DNA of 64,000 nt, from the NCBI GenBank assembly GCA_902801585.1, contig CADCIU010000003.1:1-64000 (forward strand), written 5' to 3'. This document shows positions 50,555 through 58,102 of this stretch, in pieces. Every line of letters begins with the position of its first letter. Position 1 is the stretch's first letter. Under the pieces are notes generated by a model. The model was not told the origin of the DNA and made no database searches. It saw only the letters and a program-made list of their open reading frames with translations. Source of the stretch: an uncultured Lachnospiraceae bacterium. GTDB taxonomy: Bacteria > Bacillota_A > Clostridia > Lachnospirales > Lachnospiraceae. A program made the translations under genes and the position numbers.

Positions 50555-51574
50555 TTACCTGTTTCCGTACATCTTCTCGTAATAATTCATGTATTCACCG
50601 GAGCGGATCGTCTCCCACCAGTCCTGGTTGTCCAAATACCATTGAATGGTCTTTTTGATCCCGTCCGCAAACATAGTCTCCGGGAGCCAGCCCAGCTCGC
50701 TGTGTATTTTGGCAGGGTCGATCGCATATCTCTGGTCATGTCCCTTGCGGTCCGTGACATAAGTGATCAGGCTCTCCGGTTTTCCCAGCTCTGCACAGAT
50801 CAGTTTCACGATATCGATATTGCGCATCTCGTTGTGACCGCCGATATTGTAGACCTCACCGACACGTCCTCCGCGAAGGATCAGATCGATCGCTTTGCAG
50901 TGGTCCTCCACATACAGCCAGTCTCTGACGTTGAGGCCCTCGCCGTAGACGGGAAGCGGCTGGTCATGAAGCGCGTTGGCGATCATGAGCGGGATCAGCT
51001 TCTCAGGGAACTGATAAGGTCCGTAATTGTTGGAGCAGCGGCTGATGGTCACAGGCAGTCCGTATGTCCTGTGGTATGCCAGCACCAGAAGATCTGCCGA
51101 GGCCTTCGATGTGCTGTAGGGGCTGCTCGTGTGGATCGGCGTCTCTTCCGTGAAAAAGAGGTCCGGTCTGTCCAAAGGCAGGTCGCCGTACACTTCATCC
51201 GTGGAGACCTGATGGAACCTCTTGATGCCGTACTTTCTGCAGGCATCCATGAGTACTGCCGTGCCCATGATGTTGGTCTCGAGGAAGATCCCGGGGTTCT
51301 CGATCGAGCGGTCCACGTGGGACTCCGCGGCAAAATTCACCACCACGTCCGGGTTCTCCTCCTCAAACAGCTTGTCGACCCCTTCCCTGTCCCGGATATC
51401 CAATTTGACGAAACGGAACTGCGGATTCTCCATGACGGATTCCAGCGTTGAGAGATTTCCGGCATAAGTGAGGCTGTCCACACAGATGATCCTGTCCTGC
51501 GGGTGCTCGTCCAGCATATAGAAAACGAAATTGGAACCGATAAAACCGGCTCCTCCTGTCACGATAATATTCAA
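50555..51574 (-). CDS. rmlB: dTDP-glucose 4,6-dehydratase
   Basis: 339 residues, extended short-chain dehydrogenase. NAD motif TGGAGFIGSNF (7-17), the catalytic triad in STDEVYGDL and YSTSKASAD (Tyr-x3-Lys), and the substrate motif RCSNNYGPYQFPEKLIP of true RmlB. It makes dTDP-4-keto-6-deoxyglucose, precursor of both dTDP-rhamnose and the 4-amino sugar of the neighbouring operon. The start is TTG at 51574 with AGGAGG upstream. rmlA, rmlC and rmlD are not in the window. Confidence 0.96.
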   Translation of the reverse strand: MNIIVTGGAGFIGSNFVFYMLDEHPQDRIICVDSLTYAGNLSTLESVMENPQFRFVKLDIRDREGVDKLFEEENPDVVVNFAAESHVDRSIENPGIFLETNIMGTAVLMDACRKYGIKRFHQVSTDEVYGDLPLDRPDLFFTEETPIHTSSPYSTSKASADLLVLAYHRTYGLPVTISRCSNNYGPYQFPEKLIPLMIANALHDQPLPVYGEGLNVRDWLYVEDHCKAIDLILRGGRVGEVYNIGGHNEMRNIDIVKLICAELGKPESLITYVTDRKGHDQRYAIDPAKIHSELGWLPETMFADGIKKTIQWYLDNQDWWETIRSGEYMNYYEKMYGNR

Positions 51575-51594
51575 GTGCTTTTCCTCCTGTCAAA

Positions 51595-51622
51595 GATCTC
51601 CGGCACAAATGTACCGGAGATC
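51595..51622 (-). terminator. Hairpin after the first L,D-transpeptidase gene
   Basis: GATCTCCGG/CCGGAGATC arms (51595-51603, 51614-51622) with a near-symmetrical loop; TTTG follows on the minus strand. The same palindrome ends the paralogous gene (53724-53749). Confidence 0.6.
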
Positions 51623-51668
51623 CGTTTCATGTCATGATCCGTAATCAGGAACTGCTGCCGTCCGGGCA

Positions 51669-53507
51669 TCAGTTATAAACGACAACCTTCGTATGTGCGG
51701 GAATGTTGCGATAGATCCACTCCGCGTACTCAATCTTAAGTCTGATGCAGCCGTGGGAGTAGCTTGCTCCGAGGGTGTCATCGACAGGTGTTAGATTGTA
51801 AGGATTTCCTCTCGTGTACTTATCAAAGAGGATGGTGTGGAAATAGTTTCCGGAAGAGAGACTCGTGCAGAATGCTGCACTGGTCATGCGGAAATCATCC
51901 CATCCGTATCCGTCGCTGCTGATCCAGGGGCCCCATGTCTCATGGACGCCGCTGGGAGTATCGGAACCGCCGTGTGTGCAGGTCCAGGGTCCTTTGATCC
52001 TGACCCAGTTGTTCCTCGATCCCTTGTAGACGCAAACCTTGTGCGCATCCTTATCCACGAGGATCAGGTAGTTGGTATTGCTGCTGTAATCCTGCGCTTT
52101 TCTGTCCATCTCGGACATTGTCGTTCTGCCCCAGGAATCAAGCTTGACACCGCCGACTGTCTTATTGGCAGCTGTGGTTCCGCTTGCATTTGCATAGTAG
52201 TAGTAACCGTCGTAGTATCTCCAGCCTGCAGTCACTGCGCGGCGTCCGTCATTGTCAAAGAAGTAGATCTTGCCGTTGGGGAACTTCTTGGGGCCGACCG
52301 TCATCTTTCCTGCCTTGTCCTTGTCGAGATAATAGATCGACTTGGAGTTCAGTGTAAGCCATCCGGTCTTGGCCATGCCGTTTGTGTTGAGATAATACCA
52401 TGCGCTGCCGTTCTGCTTCCAGCCTGCCTTGCCGGTGGATGCACCGGAGCTGGTATAGTAAGCCATAACGCCTGCTGTGGTCTTCACCCAGCCGGTCTGC
52501 ATGACGCCGCTCTTGTTGAAGTAGTACGCCTTGCCGCCGATGTACTTGGCACCTGTCAGCATCTGGCCGTATGCTGCGTTGCCGGTATACTTGGAATCTT
52601 TGAAGTAATACTTGTTTCCGCCGATCACCTTCCAGCCGGTCGCACGTGCGCCTGTGGGAAGGCTCTTGCAGCGATAATCCGCGAAGTAATAGCTGACGCC
52701 GTAGACATTCTTGAATCCTGTCAGTCTCTCGCCGATCGCCGTTCCGGAGTGTCCGCCGTCATTGAAGTAGTACTTGTAGCCGTCGATGGTCTTCCATCCC
52801 TGGTACTGCTCGCCTGTGCTCTTGTCCAGATAAAAGACCTTGCCGTTGATGGTCTTCCAGCCGGTCAGCATCTGGCCTTCTTTGGCTGCATCATATTTGG
52901 CGTAGCTGGTATCCATGAAGTAGCGGACCTTGCCGTCCACCGTCTTCCAGCCCTTCGCTCTCGATCCGTCTGCGTTCAGGTAATACTTGGCACCGCCAAC
53001 GGAGATAAAGCGGCCGCCCGCTTCCTTCTTGCCGTTTGTGTAGTAGAACCACTTGCCGCCTTCCGATACCCAGCCGTTCTTGGCTTCCTCTGCCTTCTTG
53101 GCTTCCTCTTCGATCAGGGTCTCTTCCACGACAGCCGCTTCCTCGGTCGCACCCTCTGCGGGCTCCTCAACTGCAGCAACCTCATCGGTCATGCCTTCCG
53201 CTGCGCTCTCGTCAGTTGCCCCCTCCTGAGCTTCCTCGGCCTCTTCGCCTTCGGCTGCGTCTGTGTTCTCTTCCACTGCTTCAGCGTCTTCTTTCTGCTC
53301 TTCGACTGCCTCTGCTGTATTCTCTTCCTCCTGAGCAGGCTCCGCTGCTTCCTCAGCCGGAGCGGCCTCTTCCTGAGCGGCCTCTTCCTGCACTTCTGTC
53401 ACGACCTGTGTATTTGCGGGATCCGCCTCTGCGGCGGCAACACCGGTGACAGAGAAAGATGCGAATGTAAGCGATAACGCCAGCAAATATGCTAATCTAC
53501 GTTTCAT
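51669..53507 (-). CDS. L,D-transpeptidase with cell-wall-binding repeats, intact active site
   Basis: 612 residues. Signal peptide (about 1-27), a long Glu/Ala-rich acidic stretch (about 30-140), about ten wall-binding repeats (GWKTINGKVFYLD, GFKNVYGVSYYFA and similar), and a C-terminal YkuD domain (about 485-612) ending in SHGCIRL with catalytic Cys587. It would form 3-3 crosslinks or attach proteins in peptidoglycan. ATG at 53507 has GGAGGAG five bases ahead; an upstream GTG is less likely. A WalR-type box and a conserved promoter block lie upstream. The two neighbours are paralogues with altered motifs. Confidence 0.93.
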   Translation of the reverse strand: MKRRLAYLLALSLTFASFSVTGVAAAEADPANTQVVTEVQEEAAQEEAAPAEEAAEPAQEEENTAEAVEEQKEDAEAVEENTDAAEGEEAEEAQEGATDESAAEGMTDEVAAVEEPAEGATEEAAVVEETLIEEEAKKAEEAKNGWVSEGGKWFYYTNGKKEAGGRFISVGGAKYYLNADGSRAKGWKTVDGKVRYFMDTSYAKYDAAKEGQMLTGWKTINGKVFYLDKSTGEQYQGWKTIDGYKYYFNDGGHSGTAIGERLTGFKNVYGVSYYFADYRCKSLPTGARATGWKVIGGNKYYFKDSKYTGNAAYGQMLTGAKYIGGKAYYFNKSGVMQTGWVKTTAGVMAYYTSSGASTGKAGWKQNGSAWYYLNTNGMAKTGWLTLNSKSIYYLDKDKAGKMTVGPKKFPNGKIYFFDNDGRRAVTAGWRYYDGYYYYANASGTTAANKTVGGVKLDSWGRTTMSEMDRKAQDYSSNTNYLILVDKDAHKVCVYKGSRNNWVRIKGPWTCTHGGSDTPSGVHETWGPWISSDGYGWDDFRMTSAAFCTSLSSGNYFHTILFDKYTRGNPYNLTPVDDTLGASYSHGCIRLKIEYAEWIYRNIPAHTKVVVYN

Positions 53508-53537
53508 TTGCACTCCTCCCTTTTCCTGTAGTTATTT

Positions 53538-53554
53538 ATTACAGAAAGATTACA
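53538..53554 (-). promoter_or_regulatory. WalR-type box upstream of the first L,D-transpeptidase
   Basis: On the minus strand TGTAAT-N5-TGTAAT, a perfect match to the WalR (YycF) consensus TGTWAH-N5-TGTWAH, with another TGTAAC half site next to it. It lies in the leader, between the likely promoter and the start codon. Confidence 0.65.
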
Positions 53555-53603
53555 AAATGTTACATTAATGCTACTGCACTATATATACTACACCAAGCTT
53601 TCG

Positions 53604-53622
53604 AATAAATCCACCAAAAAAA
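53604..53622 (-). promoter_or_regulatory. Promoter block shared by two L,D-transpeptidase genes
   Basis: The 19 bases AATAAATCCACCAAAAAAA are identical to 55740-55758, at a similar distance from the paralogous start codon, and a TATATA -10 candidate lies downstream on the minus strand. The block may include the -35 region and an upstream A/T element. Confidence 0.55.
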
Positions 53623-53723
53623 CAGCAAATCCGACATTTTAATCAGATTTTAATTGTATTTGCCGTCAAAATACCGTTTTTACCGGCAAACAGCCCGCCT
53701 TCCGGGCTGATCGCAACAAAAAA

Positions 53724-53749
53724 ATCTCCGGCACATATGTGCCGGAGAT
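53724..53749 (-). terminator. Terminator after the second L,D-transpeptidase gene
   Basis: A perfect 26-base palindrome built on ATCTCCGGCACA, followed on the minus strand by TTTTTTGTTG. It is nearly the same sequence as the hairpin at 51595-51622. Confidence 0.82.
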
Positions 53750-53804
53750 CGGATTCTCTTACCGCTGTCCTTATGCGAAGTTTTCTCCGCCTGCGGAGGG
53801 ATCA

Positions 53805-55643
53805 TCAGTTATAGACAACAACTCTTGTGTTGACCGGAATGTTGCGGAATACCCACTCCGCGTTCTCTGTTTTAAGTCTGATGCAGCTTCTGGAATAGCT
53901 TGCGCCGAGCGTATCATCTACAGGATCCAGATAGTAAGGGTTGGATCTGGAATACTTCTCGTAGAGGATCGAGTGGATGAAGTTACCTGCGGAGAGACCT
54001 GAGCAGAATGCCGCGCTGGTCTCTGTCCAGTCAAGCCATCCGTACTCTGCGCCGTGCTTGGAAGCTTTGCCGTCGATCTTGAAGGAGCCGACCGGTGTGC
54101 TGCTGCCGCCGTGCGTGCAAAGCCATTCGCCCTTGATCCTTGTCCACTTGCCCTTGCTGCCCTTGTAGACACAGACCTTGTGGGTCGCCTTGTCGACGAG
54201 AATCAGGTAGTTGGTATCACTGGAGTAGCCCTGAGCCTTCATGTCCATGGTAGACATCTTGGTTCTGCCCCACTCGTCGAGCTTGATTCCGTCAACCGTC
54301 TTGTTGGCTGCTGTGGTACCGCTTGCATTTGCATAGTAGTAGTAGCCGTTGTAATATCTCCAGCCGGCCTTCACCGCGCGGCGTCCGTCCTCATCAAAGA
54401 AATAGATCTTGCCGTTGGGGAACTTCTTGGGGCCGACCGTCATCTTTCCGGCCTTGTCCTTGTCAAGGTAATAGATCGAGCTGGAGTTCAGAGTAAGCCA
54501 GCCGACCTTGGCCATGCCGTTCGCGTTCAGATAGTACCATGCGCTGCCGTTCTGCTTCCAGCCGGCCTTGCCGGTCGATGCGCCCGAGCTGGTATAGTAT
54601 GCCATCACGCCTGCGGTGGTCTTCACCCAGCCTGTCTGCATGACGCCGCCCTTGTTGAAGTAATACGCCTTGCCGGCGATGTACTTGGCGCCTGTCAGCA
54701 TCTGGCCGTATTCACCCTTGCCTGTATACTTGGAATCCTTGAAATAATAAGTATTTCCGTTGATCTTCTTCCAGCCGGTCGCACGTGCGCCTGTGGGAAG
54801 GCTCTTGCAGCGGTAGTCTGCAAAATAATAGCTGACACCGTTCACGATCTTAAATCCGGTCAGCATCTGGCCCTTTTCCGCGCCCGAATAGCTTCCGTCA
54901 TTAAAGAAATACTTGTAACCGTCGATGGTCTTCCATCCCTGATACTGCTCACCTGTGCTCTTGTCCAGGTAATATGTCTTGCCGCCGATCACCTTCCAGC
55001 CGGTCAGCATCTTACCGGTCTTCACGGAAGCTGCCGTGTACTTCTCATCGGCAAAATAGCGCACCATTCCGTCGACCGTCTTCCATCCGGTCAGCATCTG
55101 GCCTTTCTTGGAAGCCTGATAAGCGATGTAAGAGGGATCCATAAAATAGAAGGTTCCCACGCCGCTGATATTGATCAGGCCGGTCTGCATCACATTATTG
55201 ATATAGTAATATGTGGCGCCGTTCTCAACGACAAAACCGTTCTTGGCTTCCTCAGCCTTCTTGGCCTCTTCCTCGATCAGAGTTTCATCGACGACAGCCG
55301 CGTCCTCGGTCGTGCCCTCTCCGGGCTCCTCAACAGGTGCGAACTCATCGGTCATGCCTTCTGAGGCATCCTCAGCGGTCTCGCCTTCCTCAGCACCTTC
55401 CGCAGCCTCTGCTGCATCCTGCTCTTCTTCCGAAACGGCTTCCTGTCCGGATTCTACTGCGTCGGCTTCCTCGCCTTCATCAGTCTGAACCGTCTCTTCC
55501 GCCGGAACCATTTCGTTCTCTTCGGAGACCTCTGTCACGACCTGTGTCTCTACAGGCTCCGTCTCTGCAGCGGCAGCACCAGCGACAGGGAACGAAGCGA
55601 ATGTGAGCGTTAACGCCAGCAATAATGCCAATCTGCGTTTCAT
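53805..55643 (-). CDS. L,D-transpeptidase paralogue with altered SRSC active-site motif
   Basis: 612 residues, same design and length as the protein at 51669-53507: signal peptide, acidic stretch, about eleven wall-binding repeats and a C-terminal YkuD domain. Long parts are nearly identical between the two. The motif SHGCIRL reads SRSCIRL here: Cys587 is kept, but the His and Gly before it are Arg and Ser (DNA confirms AGA AGC TGC). Activity may be changed or lost while wall binding is kept. ATG at 55643 has GGGAGG upstream. A WalR-type box lies in the leader. Confidence 0.9.
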   Translation of the reverse strand: MKRRLALLLALTLTFASFPVAGAAAAETEPVETQVVTEVSEENEMVPAEETVQTDEGEEADAVESGQEAVSEEEQDAAEAAEGAEEGETAEDASEGMTDEFAPVEEPGEGTTEDAAVVDETLIEEEAKKAEEAKNGFVVENGATYYYINNVMQTGLINISGVGTFYFMDPSYIAYQASKKGQMLTGWKTVDGMVRYFADEKYTAASVKTGKMLTGWKVIGGKTYYLDKSTGEQYQGWKTIDGYKYFFNDGSYSGAEKGQMLTGFKIVNGVSYYFADYRCKSLPTGARATGWKKINGNTYYFKDSKYTGKGEYGQMLTGAKYIAGKAYYFNKGGVMQTGWVKTTAGVMAYYTSSGASTGKAGWKQNGSAWYYLNANGMAKVGWLTLNSSSIYYLDKDKAGKMTVGPKKFPNGKIYFFDEDGRRAVKAGWRYYNGYYYYANASGTTAANKTVDGIKLDEWGRTKMSTMDMKAQGYSSDTNYLILVDKATHKVCVYKGSKGKWTRIKGEWLCTHGGSSTPVGSFKIDGKASKHGAEYGWLDWTETSAAFCSGLSAGNFIHSILYEKYSRSNPYYLDPVDDTLGASYSRSCIRLKTENAEWVFRNIPVNTRVVVYN

Positions 55644-55675
55644 CTTTTTTCCTCCCTTGTTCTGTACCAAAAAAC

Positions 55676-55692
55676 ATTACAGAATATTTACA
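55676..55692 (-). promoter_or_regulatory. WalR-type box upstream of the second L,D-transpeptidase
   Basis: TGTAAA-N5-TGTAAT on the minus strand matches TGTWAH-N5-TGTWAH. The likely -10 (TATAAT, 55716-55721) is about 25 bases upstream, so the box would lie just inside the transcript, a position that suggests repression. Confidence 0.65.
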
Positions 55693-55715
55693 ATTGTTAC
55701 GTCTTATCAATGCAT

Positions 55716-55758
55716 ATTATATAGTACACCATGAAATCAAATAAATCCACCAAAAAAA
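55716..55758 (-). promoter_or_regulatory. Promoter of the second L,D-transpeptidase gene
   Basis: TATAAT at 55716-55721 and, upstream on the minus strand, the block shared with the first paralogue (55740-55758). The -35 is not a good consensus match (TTATTT at 17-base spacing). Confidence 0.55.
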
Positions 55759-55869
55759 CACTAATCGCAAAAATTTAATTGTATTTTAATTCGGCCGGAT
55801 TTTCTTGCCCGGTGCCTCTCACACTCCGCCCGGCATACGGTTTGAGGTGCACTCCTGAACGCAATAAAA

Positions 55870-55897
55870 GAGACTGCCGCCGGTTCGCGGCAGTCTC
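55870..55897 (-). terminator. Terminator after the third L,D-transpeptidase gene
   Basis: GAGACTGCCGC/GCGGCAGTCTC, perfect 11-bp stem, six-base loop, followed by TTTTATTGC on the minus strand. Confidence 0.85.
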
Positions 55898-55928
55898 CTT
55901 TTCACTTCCGTATCAATAAACAATCCAT

Positions 55929-55961
55929 AAACGATCATTAAACGATCATTAAACGATCAAT
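55929..55961 (-). repeat. Three 11-bp tandem repeats at the stop codon
   Basis: AAACGATCATT occurs twice and AAACGATCAAT once, back to back, then AAACGACGA inside the gene end. The stop codon of the third L,D-transpeptidase falls within the last unit. It looks like slippage duplication of the gene's own 3' end. Confidence 0.8.
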
Positions 55962-58080
55962 AAACGACGACCTTCGTGCCGTTCGGGATCGCATCCCAAA
56001 TCCAATTCGCCGTATCCATGGAAACCCTGACACAGCCGTTCCCGGAGACCGCTCTTCCGAGCGTTCCGTCCGCAACGCTCTTCGTTCCCTTGGTGCAGGG
56101 CACGGACCAGATCGAGCTTCCGCCGAAATCTGTCACGTACCAGTACGTATAAGAGCCGACATTCACTGACTCACTGCTCTTGCGGGTCGTATATGATCCG
56201 CGCGGAGTCGGTGCGCTTGAGGAGCCGTCTGCGCAGGAATCGTAGGATCTCCTTGTCCAGTTGTGATAGCTTCCCTTGTACACGCCGATCTTGTGGGACG
56301 ACGTATTGATCATGATCAGATAGCCGGTATTACTGGAGTAGTCATAGGCCTTCGCGTTCATCTCATCGAGCGGTACAGCGATGCCGTCCGAACCGATCTT
56401 ATAGTTGCCGATCGTCGTGTTGACGGCCACCTTGCCGCTGGAGTAGACGTAGTACTTATTGCCGTTCCAGGTTCTCCAGCCCTCGGAGGTCGCGCGTTTT
56501 CCCGAAGAGGCGTCAAAATAGTACAACGTGCCGTCCACTCTGCGGACGCCCTGATACATTTTGCCGTTGCCCGTATCCAGATAATAAGTAGCGCCGCCGA
56601 CCGTCAGCCATCCCGTTCTGAGTCTCGAACTGGTCCCGACATAATACCAGGTGCTGCCGGAAGGATTGAACCATCCCGCCTTGGTCCTGATCACGCCGTC
56701 ACCGTCGATGTAGTAGAGATAGCCGTTGATCTTGCTCACGCCGTTCGTCGTTCTGAGCGCGCCGCTGGATTCAAAATAGTAGGACTTTCCGCTGATGATC
56801 TTAAAGCCGGTGACCATCTTGCACGCATTGGCAGAAGTGTACTTGGCATAGTTCTTGTCGATAAAGTAGTACCACTTTCCGCTGATCTTCTGCCAGCCGC
56901 TCATGCGGACGCCGCTTCCGTTGAAGTAGTAAGTCGCGCCGCTGACCTTTACAAATCCCTTGGCGATCTTGCCAAGATCCGCGCTCTTAAAGCCCTCGCA
57001 CTTGCTGTCCTTGAGATAATAAGTCTTGCCGCCGATGATCTTCCAGCCGCTCAGCCTGCGGCCGTAGTTCTCTTTTTTGTAACCCGAATAATTGCTGTTT
57101 TCGAAATAATAGCCTGCACCGTCGATGATCTTGAATCCCGACAGCATCTTGCCCTTGTCATAGTCGCTGTAATTCTTATAGCGCTGGTCCGTGAAATAAT
57201 AGGTCTTGCTGTCGATCGTCTTCCAGCCGGTGACCATCTTGCCGTCACTGGCGAAATAGTAGCGCGCATTGTCAATATTCTGGAAGCCGGTCCTCATGAT
57301 GCCGTTATTTCCGAAATAATAGACACTGTTCGAGATGATCTTCCTGCCCTTGAGCATCTGTCCTGTGGGCACTTTGCCGGCATATCGGTCATCGGCAAAA
57401 TAGTAAGTATTGCCGTTAATGATCTTCCAGCCGGTCAGCCTCGTGCCGATCCTGGCATTCGGATAGCGGGAATCCGCGAAATAGTAATCAACACCGTCGA
57501 CCCGCTTGAATCCGGTCAGCATCGCGCCTCTCGTTTCGTTGGGGTAACGATAGTCGGCAAAATAGAACGCCTTGCCGCCGATCACCTTCCAGCCGGTCTG
57601 CATCTTGCCGGTCGAATCGTAGTAATACCATTTGCCGTCGATGTTCTGCCACCCGGTCAGCTTGTCCGCTTCTTTTTTCTCTTTGCCTTCCTCGACGACG
57701 GCCTTCTCTTCCGTGACAGTCTCTTCGGCGATCGCATCTTCCGCCGCTGCTTCTTCGGTTTCCTCCTCCGCTGATGCAGCTTCTGCCGTCTCTTCGGCCT
57801 GCGCTGCTTCCTCTTCGGTTTCCTCCTCCGCTGCAGTTTCTTCCGCCTGCGCGTCCTCGCCATCGTCTGTCACAGCCTGCCCGGAATTCTCCTCATCGGG
57901 CGCCGTGTCCTTTTCTTCCTCGATTTCCTGTTCTTCTTCTGCAGCTTCTTCGGCTTCCGCCTCCTGCTGCGTTTCCGTCTGCGTCTGAGCATCATCCACA
58001 GATGCAGCCAAAACTGCTGTCGAGGGTAATGACGTTAACAGTGTCGCTGATAAAAGCAGTAATGCCAGTCTCCTCTTCAC
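55957..58080 (-). CDS. L,D-transpeptidase-like protein with about 17 cell-wall-binding repeats
   Basis: 707 residues. Signal peptide (1-25), acidic Glu/Ala-rich stretch (about 30-145), about 17 wall-binding repeats and a C-terminal YkuD-type domain (about 580-707). The active-site motif reads VSGNGCVRVS with Cys683; the His of SHGC is Asn. The protein stops one residue earlier than its paralogues (VVVY against VVVYN). The start is GTG at 58080 with AAAGGAGG upstream. It begins only 22 bases after the telA stop and has no visible promoter of its own, so it appears cotranscribed with telA. Confidence 0.88.
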   Translation of the reverse strand: MKRRLALLLLSATLLTSLPSTAVLAASVDDAQTQTETQQEAEAEEAAEEEQEIEEEKDTAPDEENSGQAVTDDGEDAQAEETAAEEETEEEAAQAEETAEAASAEEETEEAAAEDAIAEETVTEEKAVVEEGKEKKEADKLTGWQNIDGKWYYYDSTGKMQTGWKVIGGKAFYFADYRYPNETRGAMLTGFKRVDGVDYYFADSRYPNARIGTRLTGWKIINGNTYYFADDRYAGKVPTGQMLKGRKIISNSVYYFGNNGIMRTGFQNIDNARYYFASDGKMVTGWKTIDSKTYYFTDQRYKNYSDYDKGKMLSGFKIIDGAGYYFENSNYSGYKKENYGRRLSGWKIIGGKTYYLKDSKCEGFKSADLGKIAKGFVKVSGATYYFNGSGVRMSGWQKISGKWYYFIDKNYAKYTSANACKMVTGFKIISGKSYYFESSGALRTTNGVSKINGYLYYIDGDGVIRTKAGWFNPSGSTWYYVGTSSRLRTGWLTVGGATYYLDTGNGKMYQGVRRVDGTLYYFDASSGKRATSEGWRTWNGNKYYVYSSGKVAVNTTIGNYKIGSDGIAVPLDEMNAKAYDYSSNTGYLIMINTSSHKIGVYKGSYHNWTRRSYDSCADGSSSAPTPRGSYTTRKSSESVNVGSYTYWYVTDFGGSSIWSVPCTKGTKSVADGTLGRAVSGNGCVRVSMDTANWIWDAIPNGTKVVVY

Positions 58081-58102
58081 TTTTGACCTCCTTTTGTCTC
58101 TT

